NCBI RefSeq assembly: GCF_904846415.1
Contig: NZ_CAJHAR010000011.1
Location: forward strand, 37,574-101,573
Source of the DNA: Psychrobacter piscatorii
GTDB taxonomy: Bacteria > Pseudomonadota > Gammaproteobacteria > Pseudomonadales > Moraxellaceae
Reading direction: 5' to 3'
Length of the DNA stretch: 64,000 nucleotides
Positions 1 to 10,280 of the stretch are shown one piece after another. The position numbers and the translations under genes are program-made. Each line of letters begins with the position of its first letter. Within the stretch, counting starts at the first letter, position 1. The notes below the pieces were generated by a model. That model was not told where the DNA came from. It was given only the letters and a program-made list of their open reading frames with translations, and did no database searches.

Positions 1-848
1 ACTTCTTTTAACTGCTCTTCACTGGTCGTCACAAAGATGGCTTGAGCGATACGGTCATGCTCTGCTTGCGACAACAAATCCATTGCGAGCCAATCAGCTC
101 GATCTTGCGCTTCACCCTCTGCATATACCAACACTTCTGAAGGGCCTGCAATCATATCAATGCCGACTTGTCCAAATACTGCGCGTTTGGCTGCCGCGAC
201 ATACTTATTACCCGGCCCTGTGATTTTGTCCACGGCTGGAATGGTCTCAGTGCCATAGGCTAAGGCTGCTACCGCCTGTGCGCCGCCAATGGTAAAGACA
301 CGGTCAACTTGGGCCAAATGTGCTGCTGCCAATACCAAAGGATTGAGCACCCCTTTCGGCGCTGGTACGACCATGATGACTTCAGCGACGCCAGCCACTT
401 TGGCAGGAATGGCATTCATCAACACTGATGATGGATAAGATGCCAAGCCACCCGGCACATAAATGCCAACGCGATCAAGTGGCGTAACTTTTTGACCTAA
501 GCGATTGCCTAACTCATCTTCATATTGCCACGTTTCTTGTACTTGACGTTCATGAAAAGTCTGTACCCGAGTAGCTGCTGTGGTCAATGCCGTCTTTACA
601 TTCTCATCCAGATTGGCAAATGCATCGGCAAGTGCTTCTTTAGACAGCTCTAACTCTTGCATCGTTGTCGCTGGATGCTGATCGAACTGCTGAGTCAATG
701 CCAATACGACGCTATCACCATCCGCACGTACTTGTGCGATGATATCGTCAACGGTATGCAATAATTCAGCATCATTGACGGTTTCAAAGGCAAGCAGTTG
801 TGTCAATTGATTGTCAAAATCGGCATCTTGGGTACTTAACTGGCGCAT
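1..848 (-). CDS. hisD: Histidinol dehydrogenase, N-terminal part (cut by window edge)
   Basis: This gene oxidises L-histidinol to L-histidine in two NAD-dependent steps, the end of histidine biosynthesis in the cytoplasm. About 282 codons are visible from an ATG at 848; the C-terminal part lies beyond base 1. The visible protein carries the family signature [12 protein letters not shown] followed by [10 protein letters not shown], and the YVPGG motif upstream. An AGGAT ribosome site lies 8 bases before the ATG. It is the next gene after hisG on the same strand, but a strong hairpin separates the two, so hisD may have its own promoter in the 250-base gap. Confidence 0.95.
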   Translation of the reverse strand, partial: MRQLSTQDADFDNQLTQLLAFETVNDAELLHTVDDIIAQVRADGDSVVLALTQQFDQHPATTMQELELSKEALADAFANLDENVKTALTTAATRVQTFHERQVQETWQYEDELGNRLGQKVTPLDRVGIYVPGGLASYPSSVLMNAIPAKVAGVAEVIMVVPAPKGVLNPLVLAAAHLAQVDRVFTIGGAQAVAALAYGTETIPAVDKITGPGNKYVAAAKRAVFGQVGIDMIAGPSEVLVYAEGEAQDRADWLAMDLLSQAEHDRIAQAIFVTTSEEQLKE

Positions 849-1002
849 GACCTAATCCTATATCTGAGCATAAAATACTGCTGAAAATAAACGGCGTGAA
901 TATAGCTAAAGTATGCTTATTATTCACAAATATGGCGACTTACTGGCTGTCTTCTTGTCTAAATTTTACGGTGATTTTATTTTTTCGCAAGCTAAGACAA
1001 TA

Positions 1003-1049
1003 AAACCAGTTTAGCACGCTATATCACTCATAGCCTGCTAAACTGGTTT
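1003..1049 (-). terminator. Strong hairpin between hisG and hisD
   Basis: A perfect 14-base inverted repeat (1003-1016 with 1036-1049, stem AAACCAGTTTAGCA) encloses a 19-base loop just downstream of hisG. On the minus strand it is followed by only a short U-rich run (TTTTATTG). It may act as a terminator or as a partial terminator or stabilising hairpin between hisG and hisD. Confidence 0.6.
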
Positions 1050-1099
1050 AAAAATTCGCATCATCATGCTTTATATTACCAATGATTAACACCGGTTTA

Positions 1100-1828
1100 C
1101 TAGGCATTGGCAATACTGTTTTTAAAGCTATCTAAAATGGGTTCTAGTAATGCAAATTTGCGCTTGTAGCTGACTTGATTGACAATAAGACGTGATGACA
1201 CATCACAAATATGATCGCGCGCTTCAAGCCCATTCGCGCGTAGAGTATTACCCGTATCAACCACATCGACAATCAAATCGCCCAAGCCGACCAATGGCGC
1301 AAGCTCCATTGAACCATAAAGCTTGATGACATCAACTTGCTGACCTTGACTCGCAAAATAAGCGCGCGCTACATTGACATATTTGGTCGCGATACGCAGA
1401 CGACGATTGGGCAGTGGTGCGTCTTTTACGCCAGCGGTCATCAATTTGCATTGAGCGATTTTTAAATCAAGCAATTCATACACGTGGTTCGCGCCATGCT
1501 CAAGCAGAACATCTTTACCCGCCACACCAAAGTCAGCCGCGCCGTGTTCGACGTAGGTCGGTACGTCACTTGCACGCAAGATTAATACACGCACATTTGG
1601 GTTTGAGGTTGGAAAAATAAGTTTGCGCGAGGCTTCAGGGTCTTCTAAAAGATTGACACCCGCTGCACGTAGCAGTGGCATCGTTTCTTCTAAGATACGG
1701 CCTTTTGATAACGCCAAGGTCAGACCTGAAAACGCATCGTTTACTTCGTTTAATAGACCGTCGGCTGGTGAAGGTTTGCTTGTCTCAGTCATAATGACAT
1801 CGTGTCCATGTGCAGTTAATTTCCCCAT
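1100..1828 (-). CDS. hisG: ATP phosphoribosyltransferase, short form
   Basis: This enzyme condenses ATP and PRPP, the first and regulated step of histidine synthesis. At about 230-242 residues it lacks the C-terminal regulatory domain of the long form; in known systems short HisG works in a complex with the HisZ regulatory subunit, which is not in this window. Visible hallmarks are the N-terminal [11 protein letters not shown] motif and the PRPP-binding-type stretch [13 protein letters not shown] near residue 188. Two starts are possible: ATG at 1828 or ATG at 1792 (MTETSKPS). The second is closer to the usual family N-terminus, and neither has a good ribosome site. It follows murA on the same strand. 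Confidence 0.93.
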   Translation of the reverse strand: MGKLTAHGHDVIMTETSKPSPADGLLNEVNDAFSGLTLALSKGRILEETMPLLRAAGVNLLEDPEASRKLIFPTSNPNVRVLILRASDVPTYVEHGAADFGVAGKDVLLEHGANHVYELLDLKIAQCKLMTAGVKDAPLPNRRLRIATKYVNVARAYFASQGQQVDVIKLYGSMELAPLVGLGDLIVDVVDTGNTLRANGLEARDHICDVSSRLIVNQVSYKRKFALLEPILDSFKNSIANA

Positions 1829-1888
1829 TTAAGGGAAGTTTTAATGTATAACGTAATTCATGTATAAACTACGGTTGACCTATCAATA

Positions 1889-3169
<1,281 letters not shown>

Positions 3170-3268
3170 CTAGCGATGAGTATAAAAAATGATGAAAACC
3201 AGATGGATAGAATTCATCTATTGATATGACGAATTCTATATTGTCTGGTCGTGTAGAGAGCTATTTAA

Positions 3269-3520
3269 TTAGCCTTTTGATTGAGCGTCCCATTCAGCAG
3301 GCGTTAGCGCTTGAATATTGAGGGCATGAATATCGCCACTCGCAATCTTATCATTGACTAGCGCATAAATGGCTTGCTGACGTTGAACGGCTCGTTTACC
3401 TTCAAAGCTTGCATCAACCACGCGCACATCAAACTTGTTACCTTGATTGGCAGCTTGGATAAAAGCGTCTGGGAAGTGAGTCTGTAAAAATGCGATCAAA
3501 TCGTCAGCGTTCATGCTCAT
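3269..3520 (-). CDS. ibaG: BolA-family protein, IbaG-like
   Basis: This is a small BolA/IbaG-type protein of 83 residues. Family members bind [2Fe-2S] clusters together with monothiol glutaredoxins, and IbaG is linked to acid stress and envelope maintenance. The class II KH-like fold is suggested by the FDVRVVDASFEGKRAVQRQQAIYAL pattern (split here as FDVRVVDASF then EGKRAVQRQQ) and the conserved C-terminal HALNIQALTP region. Its position directly upstream of murA matches ibaG in other gammaproteobacteria. The start may be at 3520 or two codons later at 3514. Confidence 0.85.
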   Translation of the reverse strand: MSMNADDLIAFLQTHFPDAFIQAANQGNKFDVRVVDASFEGKRAVQRQQAIYALVNDKIASGDIHALNIQALTPAEWDAQSKG

Positions 3521-3683
3521 AGAATAGTCTGCCTTAAAGTTTAGAATAGGGTATAGATGTAAAGTGATGACATTATAACAAGAGTTTGCATATCTTACAG
3601 TACTGTCTTACCCCAGTGTATTTGAGGACTGAGACAATATGAAACATCAAGCACTCTCAGCCACTCATACAGACAGGGATAAA

Positions 3684-4622
3684 CTATTTAAGCGTTTTAT
3701 CCAAGTACGTTAATACTTGCGCGCGTACGTCATTGACCCAGCGTAGCGGCGGTGCCATTGCTCCAATGCTAGTTGCGTGGCTCGCGCCTTCAATCTCGCC
3801 AGTCTCAACGGTGACGCCTGCTTTTTTGAATGCTTCTGTCATTTTGATTGCGTTTGTCGGATGTACGACTTTGTCTTTTTCTGCTGTTAATAACAGGTAC
3901 GGTGGCTGTGCACCCTTAATCTGACGATCGGGCATCACTTGATCAGGCGTCGCATCTGGAGCAAAGGCTGTCGCACTATCGAATTTACGAAAGTCGTAGC
4001 TATAAGGCCCTGCAATACCAATCACAGTTGCAACGTCTGTTGGCTTGATGCCATAAGGCGCCAAAAAGTCTTCATTTGATACTGCGGCAACGGCATTAAA
4101 AGCGCCAGCAGAGTGTCCCATGACAGCGACACGCGATGGATCAGCATGTAAGCTGGTCGCATTCTCGATACTCCAAGCAATCGCTTGTGCGGCATCTTCA
4201 ACATAATCGGGATAGACGTGCTCAGGTGCTTTGCGATAATTAATCACTGCGGTGACATAGCCTGCCTGCGCTAAGCTTTGACCGACAAAAGCATACTGCT
4301 CTTTATTACCACTCTCCCATGAGCCGCCATGAACAAATACCACCATAGGGTAGTTGCTATTGATAGCGCTTTGGGCTTTCATTGCTTGCGCCAAGGGCTT
4401 TGGATAATAAATATCCAAATCTTGCAAAGGCTCATCACCGTATAAGATGTCTTTACTCACCCCTACACCGCCACTAGAAGTAATACCATTGACGATAGCG
4501 AGTGGTGATAATGCCTGTGCACTTTGCGTCGCAAGTGCAATACTCCCTAGTGCCAGAACTGCCGCCCCTGTGAATCTCAGCGTGCGTACTTTTTTACCAG
4601 TGTAAGAGCCGATGCTATTCAT
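3684..4622 (-). CDS. Secreted alpha/beta hydrolase (carboxylesterase-like)
   Basis: This is a probable esterase of the hormone-sensitive-lipase / BD-FAE-like alpha/beta hydrolase group. I chose the ATG at 4622 because it gives a clean signal peptide (basic start, hydrophobic stretch FTGAAVLALGSIALA, then QSAQA cleavage-like site); the frame stays open upstream to 4706. The oxyanion motif HGGSW, the nucleophile elbow GHSAG, a likely catalytic Asp in TAEKDKVVHP and a His in GASHATS are all visible. The product is probably periplasmic or exported and its substrate is unknown. Two CRP-like sites lie 255-310 bases upstream of the start codon. Confidence 0.85.
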   Translation of the reverse strand: MNSIGSYTGKKVRTLRFTGAAVLALGSIALATQSAQALSPLAIVNGITSSGGVGVSKDILYGDEPLQDLDIYYPKPLAQAMKAQSAINSNYPMVVFVHGGSWESGNKEQYAFVGQSLAQAGYVTAVINYRKAPEHVYPDYVEDAAQAIAWSIENATSLHADPSRVAVMGHSAGAFNAVAAVSNEDFLAPYGIKPTDVATVIGIAGPYSYDFRKFDSATAFAPDATPDQVMPDRQIKGAQPPYLLLTAEKDKVVHPTNAIKMTEAFKKAGVTVETGEIEGASHATSIGAMAPPLRWVNDVRAQVLTYLDKTLK

Positions 4623-4876
4623 AGCATCTCTGTTGATGTCTTCACTCTGTTGTATACGGTTTTTTGAATCCTTCATTGCCAGTATCCTATTATATTTATT
4701 AATCAATAATGAGTAGCGTTATAGCAGCTATGCTGTTTCGTTAATTGGTCAACGATATACTTTCACTTGAAAACATAAGTGACCAATATGCTGCTTCTGC
4801 TACTTTTCACTATTGATATAGTACTCACTGGCTGAGGATTTCTCGTGCTTTTACTGTTATATCTATTTAGGCTTAT

Positions 4877-4892
4877 TGTGATTAATATCAAA
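4877..4892. promoter_or_regulatory. CRP/Vfr-like site, near match
   Basis: The sequence reads TGTGA-TTAATA-TCAAA, one or two bases short of the TGTGA-N6-TCACA consensus. Its centre is 38 bases from the stronger site at 4915. Assignment is by consensus only. Confidence 0.4.
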
Positions 4893-4914
4893 AAAAGCTA
4901 CTAGCATCATATGA

Positions 4915-4930
4915 TGTGACTGGTATCACA
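4915..4930. promoter_or_regulatory. CRP/Vfr-like site, perfect consensus
   Basis: TGTGA-CTGGTA-TCACA is an exact match to the CRP-family half-sites and spacing. It lies upstream of the alpha/beta hydrolase gene, about 293 bases before the ATG at 4622, so it could control that gene if transcription starts well upstream. No binding evidence exists here. Confidence 0.5.
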
Positions 4931-5011
4931 TATAGCTAAGTAGCCATTATATAGGCTCTTATTTATCGTCAATCATCGCTTGGTAGACTCAGCTTAGCAG
5001 ACTCAGTAGTT

Positions 5012-5812
5012 TTACTGATTTTGATAAAGGTCGATATATGGGCTTGATGATGGTTGCGCCGTAGTAGCCTCTTCTTCCGTTATTACTATCGGCGTTGCGG
5101 TACTAACAGCGGCATCTTGGACAGCTGGTGCGACTGCCGGATTGGCTAGGTTATTCTCGTACATAATATCATCATCGTTTATCTTTACACCTCTATCATC
5201 GACAACGGTCGTCAGCAGTACCAGCTCGGTCACTCCAACAGTGCTGTTCGCAACATCAATTAAGTTGCTTTGCTGGGTGGGTGTCATGCGACCCATGATA
5301 TAGACCACGCCATTGTTGGTGACTGCTTTGATTTGTGAGGTTTTGACGCCATCACTGGCGGCTATTTTTGCCAGTAGTTTTGAGGTGATATAACCATCAT
5401 GAACCGTTGAGCTATAGCCTTTTGAGGCACTTACTTCCATCTCGTTGTAGACACGGCGTACATCTGGCATAGAGCTGACGACCTTTTCTACTTCTGCTTT
5501 GAGCGCTTCAGACGGTACTTCCCCTGTGAGCAGCACTTCGCTATTGAAGCTATCGATACCCATACGACTGGTCTGCTGTAGGTCTTCTTTTAGGCCATAC
5601 ACGTTGATTTTGGCAGTATGCTCGATACTGCGGTCCAGTAGACGCTGCGGAATGGTACGCTCAGTCATTGGCACACCGTAAGTTCCTTCTGTACTGTTGG
5701 TCAGATAATTGGTGGCACAGCCTGTACTGACAGCACAAGCAGCAAGCATAATGCCCGTCGTAATACCGCGTGATGAACCAAAAATAGCAGTGCGCAAATG
5801 CATCCGTGTCAT
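5012..5812 (-). CDS. BON-domain lipoprotein, DolP (YraP)-like
   Basis: The protein has a lipoprotein signal peptide (basic MTRMHLRTAIFG, hydrophobic core, lipobox ending STGC with Cys near residue 32), then two BON domains at about residues 70-135 and 145-215. DolP/YraP proteins of this design sit in the outer membrane, bind anionic phospholipid and support envelope integrity. At 266 residues it is about 75 longer than E. coli DolP; the extra is an Ala/Val/Thr-rich C-terminal tail of no recognisable domain. Neighbouring yraN on the same strand and rsmI nearby recall the E. coli yraL-yraN-yraP neighbourhood, which supports the assignment. AGAGGT precedes the ATG. Confidence 0.85.
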   Translation of the reverse strand: MTRMHLRTAIFGSSRGITTGIMLAACAVSTGCATNYLTNSTEGTYGVPMTERTIPQRLLDRSIEHTAKINVYGLKEDLQQTSRMGIDSFNSEVLLTGEVPSEALKAEVEKVVSSMPDVRRVYNEMEVSASKGYSSTVHDGYITSKLLAKIAASDGVKTSQIKAVTNNGVVYIMGRMTPTQQSNLIDVANSTVGVTELVLLTTVVDDRGVKINDDDIMYENNLANPAVAPAVQDAAVSTATPIVITEEEATTAQPSSSPYIDLYQNQ

Positions 5813-6004
5813 TGTTTACCTCTTAAAGCATGATTGTGACGATTTTATCAACTCAACATATTGAGCAAATCTGAATCTAATGGCGGTTGACTAACAGCTA
5901 CTTTACTTAATTTTGGCCAGCAGCGGTTAGGTTTTTGGTAACGAGTATTGCGCGCCAGATTCAGTCAGGCGCGCGAGTCATCCAGTATTGACGTTATATA
6001 TTTA

Positions 6005-6442
6005 CTACCATGCACTGGCTACAAAGGCACCTTTAAGCCATTCCGGCTCATCGCTCAACGGATTCTCTTTTGAGCTGAGCTTACCCGCCGTATTATAAGC
6101 AATGACATCAAAGCGGCATTCATAGCGAGCGTACTCAGGATGCTGCTGTAAAAAACACTGCGCCGCTTTAATCACTTTGCGTTGCTTGCTTGTCGTCACG
6201 CTGAGTGCTGCATCGCCATAGACTGACCGCTTGCGTTGACGAACTTCGATAAATACTAGCGTTGACCATGCGGGTCCTGCTTCCATCATGACCAGATCTA
6301 GCTCGCCTATTTTTGGCTGTTGCCAGTTTTGCGCCACCAACCGCAACCCTTGTGCTTGTAAATACTCACATGCCTGCTGTTCAAACTGACTACCTTGGCG
6401 TTGTTTTGGTGAGGTTAAGCTCAAGGGTTTGTGATTCGCCAT
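6005..6442 (-). CDS. yraN: UPF0102 family protein YraN
   Basis: YraN is a conserved protein with a predicted endonuclease-like fold; its role is not firmly established. The motif GELDLVM followed by FIEVRQR matches the family's nuclease-type core (E/D and EVK-like residues). I chose the ATG at 6442 (MANHKPLS); the frame is open to an upstream ATG at 6490, which would add 16 residues with no family counterpart that I know. It lies about 190 bases upstream of the DolP-like gene and is divergent from rsmI. Confidence 0.85.
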   Translation of the reverse strand: MANHKPLSLTSPKQRQGSQFEQQACEYLQAQGLRLVAQNWQQPKIGELDLVMMEAGPAWSTLVFIEVRQRKRSVYGDAALSVTTSKQRKVIKAAQCFLQQHPEYARYECRFDVIAYNTAGKLSSKENPLSDEPEWLKGAFVASAW

Positions 6443-6621
6443 AAGGTTAATTCGTCTGCTTAACATTTGAGAATTATCATAGCACAACATGCTAAACTAG
6501 CTATTTCTGCGCTTTATGCTCTCCAAATCTATCGATTTCTTCACTCACTATTTGACTGAAAAACCATAGATAACGACTGGATATAATAGCGCACTATTAT
6601 TGTTAATAACCCGAGGTTTTC

Positions 6622-7578
6622 ATGTCTACCCCTACTGCGATGCCAGCTTGTCTCTATATCGTTGCCACGCCGATTGGTAACTTGACCGACATGACGCCAC
6701 ACGCGATTGATGTCTTAAAGCAGGTCGCAATCATTGCCTGTGAAGACACTCGCACTTCAGGTAAGCTGTTGTCGCATTTTGGTATTGATACTAAAGGAAG
6801 CAAAACGGATGAGGCAAAAAGCTCAGAGACCCATCATGCCACAAGTAGTGTAGAAGATGATGAGACCACAACGAAGCAAAAAGGCCATAATAAGCTATGG
6901 GCTTATCACGAACACAATAGCGCTATTCAAACGCCTAAAATCATTGAAATGATTGAGCAAGGTCATTCGGTTGCCTTGATTAGTGACGCTGGTACGCCAC
7001 TGGTCAGTGACCCAGGTTATCAATTGGTACAGGCTGCACATGAGGCAGGCGTGACCGTATCACCTATCGTTGGGGCTTCTGCTGCTATTGGCGCATTGTC
7101 AGTCGCAGGGTTGCCATCAGATCGATTTAGCTTTATTGGGTTTTTACCAGCCAAAACTCATGGTCGTCAAAAACAACTGAACGACTTGATCGCACGTACC
7201 GAAACTCTGATATTTTACGAAGCACCGCATCGCATCGTAGCTAGCCTAGAAGATATGGCGACGGTATTTGGTGCAGACCGTGCAGTGACTTTTTGTCGTG
7301 AATTGACCAAGACGTTTGAAACCGTACATAAAAGTACCCTTGGCGAGTTGGTCGAGTTTGTCAAAGCAGACGACAATCAGCAACGCGGTGAGATCGTCGT
7401 AGTCGTCGCTGGCGTCGGTGTCGCAAAGGATACTGACGACATCAGCACCCATGATAAATTGTTAAAGCGTTTGTTAGAAGATTTATCGGTCAAAAAAGCA
7501 GCCGCACTGGCCTCTGATATCACTGGTGTAAAAAAGAATGCACTTTATCAGCGTCTACTAGAGTTACAAGCTGACTAG
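6622..7578 (+). CDS. rsmI: 16S rRNA (cytidine1402-2'-O)-methyltransferase
   Basis: RsmI methylates the ribose of C1402 in 16S rRNA using SAM. The tetrapyrrole-methylase-type fold is shown by VATPIGNLTDMT at the N-terminus, CEDTRTSGKLL, SDAGTPLVSDPG and FYEAPHRI. At 318 residues it is about 30-35 longer than E. coli RsmI. The extra lies at roughly residues 57-92, a Lys/Glu/Ser/Thr-rich, low-complexity stretch between the HFGI and YHEHN motifs. GAGG precedes the ATG by 6 bases. The gene is divergent from yraN. Confidence 0.95.
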   Translation: MSTPTAMPACLYIVATPIGNLTDMTPHAIDVLKQVAIIACEDTRTSGKLLSHFGIDTKGSKTDEAKSSETHHATSSVEDDETTTKQKGHNKLWAYHEHNSAIQTPKIIEMIEQGHSVALISDAGTPLVSDPGYQLVQAAHEAGVTVSPIVGASAAIGALSVAGLPSDRFSFIGFLPAKTHGRQKQLNDLIARTETLIFYEAPHRIVASLEDMATVFGADRAVTFCRELTKTFETVHKSTLGELVEFVKADDNQQRGEIVVVVAGVGVAKDTDDISTHDKLLKRLLEDLSVKKAAALASDITGVKKNALYQRLLELQAD

Positions 7579-7632
7579 TTTTTAACAATAAGAAAGATAA
7601 CTGTTTATAAATTAATTGAAGAGAGGTAAGCA

Positions 7633-8652
7633 ATGTACGATGTAATGGCGATAGGTAATGCGTTGGTTGATCACGAATATGTGCTGTCAGATGCTGCGCT
7701 AGAAGAGACCGAGCTGACCAAAGGTAATATGACACTAGCAGAGTTTGAGGAGCAGCAGCAACTACTTGCTTACTTTAAGTTGGCTGAGATTGAGCCATCA
7801 AAACAAGCCGGCGGTGGCTCAGCAGCCAATACGATGTTTACCTTTGCCAGCCTCGGCGGTAAGCCGTTTTATGCTTGCCGCGTTGGTGATGACGATCAAG
7901 GGGCGTTTTACCTCAGAGACTTGCACGAAGCAGGTGTCGCAACCTCAGACAAATCTATCCATGAAGGCGGCGTGACCGGCTCCTGCGTGGTCGCTGTCAC
8001 CGAAGATGGCGAGCGTACCATGCAGACCTATCTTGGCACCTCAAGCGAAATCGCAGCTGACAATGTTGATTTTGACGCGTTGACGCAAGCAGACTGGCTA
8101 TATTTAGAAGGCTATTTGGCCATGTCTGAAAGCATCCAACCAGCAATGACGCAACTGCGTCAACAAGCCGGTATTCATAATGCAAAAATTGCAGTGAGTT
8201 TTGCGGATCCTGCCGTAGTGAAGTTTGCCAAAGATGGCCTACTTAATATGCTCGGCAATAAAGTCGCGGTGATATTCTGTAATAGCGAAGAAGCCAAGCT
8301 ATTCACCGATAAAAAACAAGTCAAAGCCGCTGCCCGTGCCCTGCTTGATTATTGCCAAACAGCGGTCGTCACTGATGGTGCTAACGGCGCGGTCATTGCC
8401 CACAAGCCTGATGACGAGTCGGAGATTGAAGTTTACGACGTGGCAACGCCAGCAGTAACCAGTGTCATTGATACCAACGGCGCAGGTGATAACTACGCGG
8501 GTGCCTTCTTATATGCGCTATCGCAGCATTATAGCTTGTCAGAGTGTGGACGTCTTGCCAGCGAAATATCGTCACAAGTCATCCAGCAGTTTGGACCACG
8601 TCTTGCCTCGCAGGATTACCGAGATATCGCTCAGCGTGTCCTATCTGCTTAA
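7633..8652 (+). CDS. PfkB-family carbohydrate/nucleoside kinase (adenosine-kinase-like)
   Basis: This 339-residue protein is a ribokinase/PfkB-family kinase. It shows the N-terminal GGSAANTMF substrate motif and the C-terminal NGAGDNYAGAF motif with the catalytic Asp. The overall pattern resembles the bacterial group annotated as adenosine kinase, but the substrate (adenosine, inosine or a sugar) cannot be fixed by reading. GAGAGGTAAGCA precedes the ATG. It follows rsmI by 54 bases on the same strand and ends at a two-way terminator shared with metY. Confidence 0.85.
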   Translation: MYDVMAIGNALVDHEYVLSDAALEETELTKGNMTLAEFEEQQQLLAYFKLAEIEPSKQAGGGSAANTMFTFASLGGKPFYACRVGDDDQGAFYLRDLHEAGVATSDKSIHEGGVTGSCVVAVTEDGERTMQTYLGTSSEIAADNVDFDALTQADWLYLEGYLAMSESIQPAMTQLRQQAGIHNAKIAVSFADPAVVKFAKDGLLNMLGNKVAVIFCNSEEAKLFTDKKQVKAAARALLDYCQTAVVTDGANGAVIAHKPDDESEIEVYDVATPAVTSVIDTNGAGDNYAGAFLYALSQHYSLSECGRLASEISSQVIQQFGPRLASQDYRDIAQRVLSA

Positions 8653-8680
8653 ATGCTGAATATGTATATTTGACGCAAAT

Positions 8681-8715
8681 AAAAAGCCCATATCAAGTTG
8701 ATATGGGCTTTTTTG
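8681..8715. terminator. Bidirectional terminator, PfkB kinase / metY
   Basis: A near-perfect hairpin AAAAAGCCCATATCAA / TTGATATGGGCTTTTTT has an A-run on one side and a T-run on the other, so it can end both converging units. Confidence 0.9.
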
Positions 8716-8767
8716 TTTATGGATTATAATCACTCAAATAACTTTCCCAAATGAGCATGCTTTTATA

Positions 8768-10078
8768 TTAAGCAGTAGCTAATGCTTGCGCAAGATCGGC
8801 TTTGATGTCTTCAATATGCTCGATACCAATAGACAAACGTACCATATCTTCACTAACGCCAGCTTGCTCAAGCTCTTGCCCATTTAACTGACGATGCGTC
8901 GTCGAGGCAGGATGACAGGCCAGTGACTTGGCATCACCGATATTCACCAAGCGCGTAATCAGCTGTAGCGCATCGATAAAGCGTGACCCTGCCTCCAAAC
9001 CGCCTTTTACCCCAAAGGTCAAAATAGCAGAGGGTGTACCTTTCATATACTTTTGGGCAAGCTCATGCTCAGGATGGTCAGATAGGCCTGCATATTTTAC
9101 CCAAGCGACCTTGTCATGGTCACGCAAGTACTCCGCAACGGCTTGTGCGTTTTGTACATGACGCTCCATCCGTAGGCTCAGCGTTTGCATCCCTTGCAGA
9201 ATACTAAACGCATTGAGCGGACTAAGCGCCGCACCCGTATTGCGTAACGGTGCGACACGAGCACGCGCGATAAAGGCAGGCGCGCCCACGTCTTTGACAA
9301 AGTTCACCCCATGATAACTGGCATCTGGCGTGTTCAGTAATGGGAAACGCTCAGGATAATCGCCCCAAGCAAACGTACCGCTATCGACAATCGCACCACC
9401 AATCGACGTCCCCGTGCCGCTCATATACTTAGTCAACGAATGCACCACAATGTCCGCACCAAACTCAAATGGACGGCATAGCGCAGGTGTGGCAACGGTA
9501 TTGTCAATCACGACAGGCACACCATACTCATGAGCAATATCACTGAGCGCCTGAATATCTACGATATTACCTAGTGGGTTACCGATACTCTCGGCAAAGA
9601 CCATTTTGGTCTTGTCATCGATTAAATCACGAATGGCTTCTGGGTTTTTGTGATCAAAAAAGCGCACCTCAATGCCTTGACGCGGCAACGCATGCGCAAA
9701 CAAATTATAAGTACCGCCATATAGGGTCGATACGGCGACAATATTGTCACCTGCTTCACAAATGGTCTGAATCGCATAAGTGATGGCAGCCATACCAGAG
9801 GCAACCGCAAGTGCTCCGATACCGCCTTCAAGCGCGGCAACGCGCTCTTCTAGTACCGCATTGGTCGGATTCATGATACGCGTATAGATATTGCCCGCGA
9901 CCTTTAAATCAAACAGGTCAGCACCATGCTGAGTGCTATCAAACGCATAGGAGCTGGTATGGTAGATAGGCACAGCGACGGATTTGGTCGTTGGTTCAAC
10001 ACTATAACCAGCATGAATCGCCAAGGTCTCAAGACGCTGGTGGCTCTTTAATTCTTGGGCTGCTTGTTCATCACTCAT
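8768..10078 (-). CDS. metY: O-acetylhomoserine sulfhydrylase
   Basis: MetY is a PLP enzyme that makes homocysteine from O-acetylhomoserine and sulfide (methionine synthesis). The 436-residue length fits MetY, which is longer than MetB/MetC because of an internal insertion (around NTPDASYHGVNF). The PLP-lysine motif SLTKYMSG and the N-terminal TLAIHAGY start are visible. AAGGAATGTACG precedes the ATG. Related Cys/Met enzymes such as MetZ are less likely because of the length and the TLAIHAGY...YHTSSY pattern. Confidence 0.93.
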   Translation of the reverse strand: MSDEQAAQELKSHQRLETLAIHAGYSVEPTTKSVAVPIYHTSSYAFDSTQHGADLFDLKVAGNIYTRIMNPTNAVLEERVAALEGGIGALAVASGMAAITYAIQTICEAGDNIVAVSTLYGGTYNLFAHALPRQGIEVRFFDHKNPEAIRDLIDDKTKMVFAESIGNPLGNIVDIQALSDIAHEYGVPVVIDNTVATPALCRPFEFGADIVVHSLTKYMSGTGTSIGGAIVDSGTFAWGDYPERFPLLNTPDASYHGVNFVKDVGAPAFIARARVAPLRNTGAALSPLNAFSILQGMQTLSLRMERHVQNAQAVAEYLRDHDKVAWVKYAGLSDHPEHELAQKYMKGTPSAILTFGVKGGLEAGSRFIDALQLITRLVNIGDAKSLACHPASTTHRQLNGQELEQAGVSEDMVRLSIGIEHIEDIKADLAQALATA

Positions 10079-10181
10079 CGTACATTCCTTTGTATGGATT
10101 AAATGTATTGATCAAAAATTACTGATTCAAGAGTTCGCGTTTAAAGGCCATCTCAAAAACCTGTCTGCTAAATCATAGCAA

Positions 10182-10213
10182 TAAAAAAAGCTGAGTTCAT
10201 CATAACTCAGCTT
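10182..10213 (-). terminator. Terminator of nfuA
   Basis: The stem AAGCTGAGTT / AACTCAGCTT with a 6-base loop is followed on the minus strand by a U-run (the A-run at 10182-10189). Confidence 0.85.
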
Positions 10214-10280
10214 CTTTATGAATAAAACCATCTATTGTTGACAGCTTAATGCTTGATTGTAATAAGCGGTCAATAATGGC

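Larger units (their letters stand above)
4707..5011. other. Intergenic region with CRP-like sites
   Basis: This 305-base gap lies between the BON lipoprotein gene and the alpha/beta hydrolase. It holds no convincing gene. It contains two TGTGA-N6-TCA-type elements and a perfect 12-base palindrome CATCATATGATG at 4905-4916 that runs into the second one. No clear terminator for the BON gene is visible. Confidence 0.6.
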
